From NCBI GenBank assembly GCA_004009845.1, contig RMBW01000093.1, positions 57,567 to 121,566 of the forward strand: DNA of 64,000 bases, given 5' to 3'. Positions 60,401 to 64,000 of the stretch are shown here, in pieces. The first letter of the stretch is position 1. Every line of letters begins with the position of its first letter. Under the pieces are notes generated by a model. It ran no database searches and had not been told where the DNA came from. It worked only from the letters and a program-made list of their open reading frames with translations. Position numbers and translations under genes: made by a program. The stretch is from Davidsoniella eucalypti (taxonomy: Eukaryota > Ascomycota > Sordariomycetes > Microascales > Ceratocystidaceae).

Positions 60401-61872
60401 AAATTGGGGCAGTTTCTCGCTGGAAACGCGGGAGTAAAAGCCAAGAATGCGATCTAACAGTTCGGGAAGCATAGCCTGGAGTACTCTTGTATGCCTTGGC
60501 TGGTCAGGGTCGCTTGGATCTGGCTTTGCTTCTGGTATCGCACGATCAAGAACTGCTATGCAAACATTTGGCACGGCAAACTCTAGGCCGGCCCATCCAA
60601 GAGCAAACAAGCAGCAAAGGATAAGCTCAAGAGCTTTGCCATTCCATACATGATCATTTGCACCACGCAATGCCGCAGAGGCTTCGGCCAGCTCTTTCAA
60701 AGCATCCGGCCAGCGGCCACTCTGGAGATACATAGAGCCTACGATGACTTGCACGCGACTTTTGCCTTTCATGCGCATTTTCTCGTTCAAGCCGCCAGAT
60801 CCGAAGCCCTGGACACTGACTCGGTCTGGCGGTGGAGATCGGAAGCCGTCTGGTGTCGCCGTTCGAGACCGGGGTCCGAAATCCGGCGTTGACCGGCCAC
60901 TATCCGGTCCGCTTTCTAGGATTGTACCGTCTGGTCCGGGTCCGGGTGTCGATGGTCTTCGCGTAGATCCAGTTGCTGTCAGACTGTGCCTTAACGGGGG
61001 CAGTGACATGCGGCTCTGACTCCGTGCCTCGGCTCCTGCTGAGGACCTGCTTGTGAGAGAGGCGAACTGAGATATTCTTCGGTTATCATCGGCGGGTGGG
61101 CGGCCTCGAGTCACGCCTGAGAGTTGTCCCGGCGAATCGATATAACCCAAGCCCTCGATAGACTTCGCAAGAGTGTTCATCTCTGCAAGCAGGGTAGACG
61201 ATAAGTCGCACATGACCGTCTTTAGTGCGGACCGGCTCGTTTTCTCTATGTTGGGGATTGGGACTATGCCCTCTGGAATCGGGATGTGCTTTTCTGGAGA
61301 GTCATCGTGGTCGAAGAGGACAATCTGGTGAACGAGAGCTTTGTGGTACTGGTCGCGCAGTCCTTCTAGCTCCTGGTACAAGGCTCGGATGTTCTTCTCG
61401 GCAAGCATGGTAGGGGTGCTGGCGGCAGCAGCGCCAGCATTGTACGTTGACCGGGTCAACTCAGTGGCATCAGCAATAGCCAAGATAGCAAGCGGTTCGC
61501 GGTACAGGTCGAAGGGCGACAGCGAAAGATGCGAGGCGGGCGGCATGTAGGTAAGCAGTTCATAGAACATGGCGCCGTCAGGGTACGTCAGAGGCGAGAA
61601 CATGCCTATGGGGAAGTCACGATACCTGGTCAGTACGGTACACAGCAGCAGGACAACATGGGCAAGCCATTGGCTGCAGAGCTTGGTCGGGACAGCGGCT
61701 TACTGCGGTTGGGTCGTGAGTCGGCGGTCACATCTCTCAAGAGGACAGTGCTTTCGGCCTGTAGGCGCTCGACGAAAGATGCGAAGCGCTCACTCCGGAT
61801 TGGGCCCAAGGGGAGCAGCAGCGCTCGCACCCGCGCCGGGGCGAAGGGCAGCATGGGATCGAGAGAGTTCAT
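57470..61872 (-). CDS. trs120: TRAPPII complex subunit Trs120/TRAPPC9
   Basis: Exon 1 is 61704-61872 and exon 2 is 57470-61605 (1434 aa). The intron 61606-61703 ends at a CATAG that restores the family sequence RPNR-S-MFSPL; an earlier acceptor at 61626 breaks the frame. Family signatures are APARVRALLLP with RFASFVERLQ at the N-terminus, YDLYREPL-like FDLYREPLAILAIAD, then a Ser/Pro-rich insert (about 235-320), KGKSRVQVIVGSMYLQSGRW, which opens the helical repeats, and long beta-sandwich domains to the C-terminus. The TRAPPII complex activates Rab11/Ypt31-type GTPases at the trans-Golgi. The promoter is shared with the divergent SDR-like gene. Confidence 0.92.
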
Positions 61873-62636
61873 GATCGCATTGCCGGGCGGTCGGGCGACA
61901 CAGAGTATATAGGGCGGATATGGAGCCGGTTTGGTTGGCGGCGTGGAATTGGGCGGCGTCGGAGGCTTTGGGGGCGCGATTCGGGTCGGAGAGGTCCTGA
62001 CGTCAAGTAGAGGTCGAGAAACGAAGCTTCGAGCTTGGCTGGCGTTGGGGAGAGGAGCTGTCGGAGAGCTGCTAGTGGAGGCAGAATTACAGGGTAGGGG
62101 AGGGGATGTTTGTATATGACAGTTTGCCAGAAGCTAGGGCAGTCGATCGCCGGGGATTGTCTCATCAATTAGCCTCCAGGTGTCCCAAGACGCCAAAAAA
62201 CGACGCAAAGACTTGAATGAATCTCTAAAAGCGGCCGACGGCTTAGGTGGTGCTGGAAATACTAAAGTTGGCGACAAGTGATCAATGAACAGCACTTTGC
62301 AAGGCTGAACTCGGCTCAAATCGAAGCGCTCTCAATTGATACAGCATTAACAACCTTGACTTTCAGTGGGATGGGATCTGTTTATCCAAATGAATAGGCC
62401 TCATCTCTTAGTGGCTCCCCCACTAAAAGTACGACTATTTACAGAGCTCCCGCCTTTAATACAGCAAGACATCAGGGGCAGTTTTGCCCGGCTTACAGCA
62501 GTGCTCAGTACTTCATTGTCGCAGGGTCTGTACCGTAACCCTTGTCTGCCACAACGATGTCTGATCTGAAAACAAGAAGTGAGGTCAACAACACTGGGAG
62601 CGCTAACACACGACAGATATCAAGAGAATATTAGAT
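61873..62636. promoter_or_regulatory. Divergent promoter trs120 / SDR-like gene
   Basis: 764 bases, GC-rich near trs120, then AT-richer. An ATG at 62559 opens only a seven-codon reading before a GTGAGG donor-like site and may belong to an SDR leader; it is not in the main reading frame. No other gene is seen. Confidence 0.45.
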
Positions 62637-63903
62637 ATGTATGACCAAAGACCAGACTCTAATCCCGCTTTGCAGCCAACTGCTGCTTTTCGTAAGATTC
62701 ATCTTGCCGTACATGCCACACAAAGACTAACCAAAAGCCTCCAGCAACGCACAACTCTCCACGAACCTGGCTGCTGACATCGGCTCTTTCGCCCCTTCAG
62801 ATACGTCTTATCCGGCTTCTTCTTGCACATGGCGACTATGTCGTAGCCTGTCTGCCGCCCCAAGAAATCGAGGATGAGGAGCGAAATATGGAGTTCCGGG
62901 AGCTCGTGGATGAGTGTAAAAGCGACCGCAAGGATCGAGAGGGCTGGAAGGACAGGCTGCGAGGAATCCGCTGCGATGGCCGCAACATGGGCCAATGTAT
63001 CGCAGCAGTTGCTGAGGCTATCCATGTGTTCAAGAAGATAGACATCCTCTTGTGTTGCAAGTCAGAAGGTATATCCCCTTCTCATCGCTGACTACCTGGT
63101 TGCTCCAATATTGACCTTCAGTAGCTGTTGTGGGAACTGTAGAAGAGCTTTCGACTACCCCCGTCACTCGGCATCTTGTGCGAGATCAGTTTGAGTCTAT
63201 CTTCTTCTCACAAGTCAACTTCATCAAGGCAACCCTTCCATATCTTAGAGTCCAACATAATGGCCATATTCTAGTTCTCACGAGCATAGGAGGGCATATT
63301 GGGACGCCAGGAATGCCAATGTATACAGCGGCTACATGGGCTCTAGAAGGGTTCTGCGACTCACTGGCATATGAAGTGGCCCCCTTTAACATCAAGCTCA
63401 CCATCGTACAGCCTAACAAAGAGATACAGTCTTTGACCAACAAGATAGTTTTTGCGCCTCCATTGGCCGCCTACGATGCCCATACTAACCCGGCGCCTCG
63501 TATTAGGGACATGCTGACTAATGTCCTTAACCTAAACCCCAACACCAGTATACCCCAAGCTCATATGACGGCTAGAACGGATTCACCGGCAGCCGCTTCT
63601 TCGAGCAACCAGACCCAGATAAACCCGCCACAACCGGAGCTGATCACTCGATATCCAAGCATTCCGTCGGCTGCCATGGACAAGCTCGTCATGGAGACAG
63701 TTCATGCGCTGGCGGCTATAGGCGGTCATGAGAATCCACCTGCTCGGCATATTGTCGGCTTCGAGGGTGCTATTGCGGTTAAAGAGAAGCTAAAGACGGT
63801 CACTGAAGAGCTCGAGGATTTTGCTGAGGCGACACTTTCTGTAGATATTGATGCTGAGCCATCACAGATGGAGACTACAGATACAGTTAGTGTTAAAGAA
63901 TAA
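62637..63903 (+). CDS. SDR-fold protein lacking the catalytic signatures (predicted pseudo-dehydrogenase)
   Basis: Exons 62637-62691, 62745-63068 and 63122-63903 give 386 aa in frame. The fold is a short-chain dehydrogenase: TWLLTSALSPLQIRLIRLLL (residues 26-45) is the first Rossmann strand and helix, KKIDILLCCKSE (115-126) the NAG-loop position, ILVLTSIGGHIGTPGMPMYT (176-195) the active-site strand, and WALEGFCDSLAYEVAPF its helix. The glycine motif TGxxxGxG is TSALSPLQ, the NNAG motif is CCKSE, and the YxxxK pair is YTAAT, with Thr198 in place of the catalytic Lys. Ser181 and Tyr194 are present. The C-terminal 150 residues form a family-specific extension. A non-enzymatic role is likely. 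Confidence 0.82.
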
Positions 63904-64000
63904 TTGTACATGTATATAATAAATATGTGACCCTTTTTGAACAAGGTACTTGTTTACACCATGAAGTCCTCCAAATCTTTCTATTTAGTTTCTTTCTCTC
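63904..64000 (+). terminator. 3' flank of the SDR-like gene
   Basis: AT-rich sequence after the TAA, including TATATAATAAATATG at about 63913-63927, a plausible positioning/cleavage element. The window ends here. Confidence 0.35.

Overview
The window is nuclear DNA from a filamentous ascomycete (Pezizomycotina; a Eurotiomycete is my best guess from the overall protein flavour, but no species marker is present). The evidence is: genes on both strands with short GT-AG introns of about 48-100 bases, CT-rich stretches ahead of start codons, an Opi1 repressor, a fused glutamine-amidotransferase/aminodeoxychorismate synthase, and a long multi-pass GT2 glycosyltransferase of the filamentous-fungal type. 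I can support 20 protein genes (one cut by the left edge), most with exon joins rebuilt in frame by hand. I found no convincing tRNA, rRNA, transposon or CRISPR array.

Left part (1-19 kb): a pICln-like methylosome subunit (partial, minus) diverges from a small unknown protein with a probably spliced leader; then opi1 (minus) diverges from the AP-1 mu gene (plus). An orphan three-exon gene of unknown function and the SET-domain methyltransferase rkm4 lie on the minus strand, followed by an HD-domain hydrolase (plus) convergent with a DUF1308 gene (minus).

Middle (19-46 kb): a GT2-family membrane glycosyltransferase (minus) and a Ulp2-type SUMO protease (plus) diverge across 8.5 kb in which I can support no gene, the largest unexplained stretch. 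Then rrp9 (U3 snoRNP, minus) and the proteasome beta-4 gene pre1 (plus) share a 0.54 kb divergent promoter. The start codon of pre1 is itself split by an intron. A Fig1/Dni1-like tetraspan protein and the DEAD-box helicase ded1 follow.

Right part (46-64 kb): a membrane-anchored AMP-binding-fold protein without the nucleotide P-loop, a LOG-type phosphoribohydrolase, proteasome alpha pre5, vps55, the PABA synthase gene, the TRAPPII subunit trs120, and an SDR-fold protein that lacks all three classical SDR signatures.

The set is mostly housekeeping: membrane traffic (AP-1 mu, Vps55, Trs120), protein turnover and modification (Pre1, Pre5, Ulp2, Rkm4), RNA and ribosome work (Rrp9, Ded1, pICln), folate precursor synthesis and lipid-gene control (Opi1). 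There is no secondary-metabolite or mobile island. The items most worth following are the two predicted pseudoenzymes, the split start codon, the alternative N-terminus at 0.9-1.3 kb, the orphan gene at 9-10 kb and the 8.5 kb gene-free interval.
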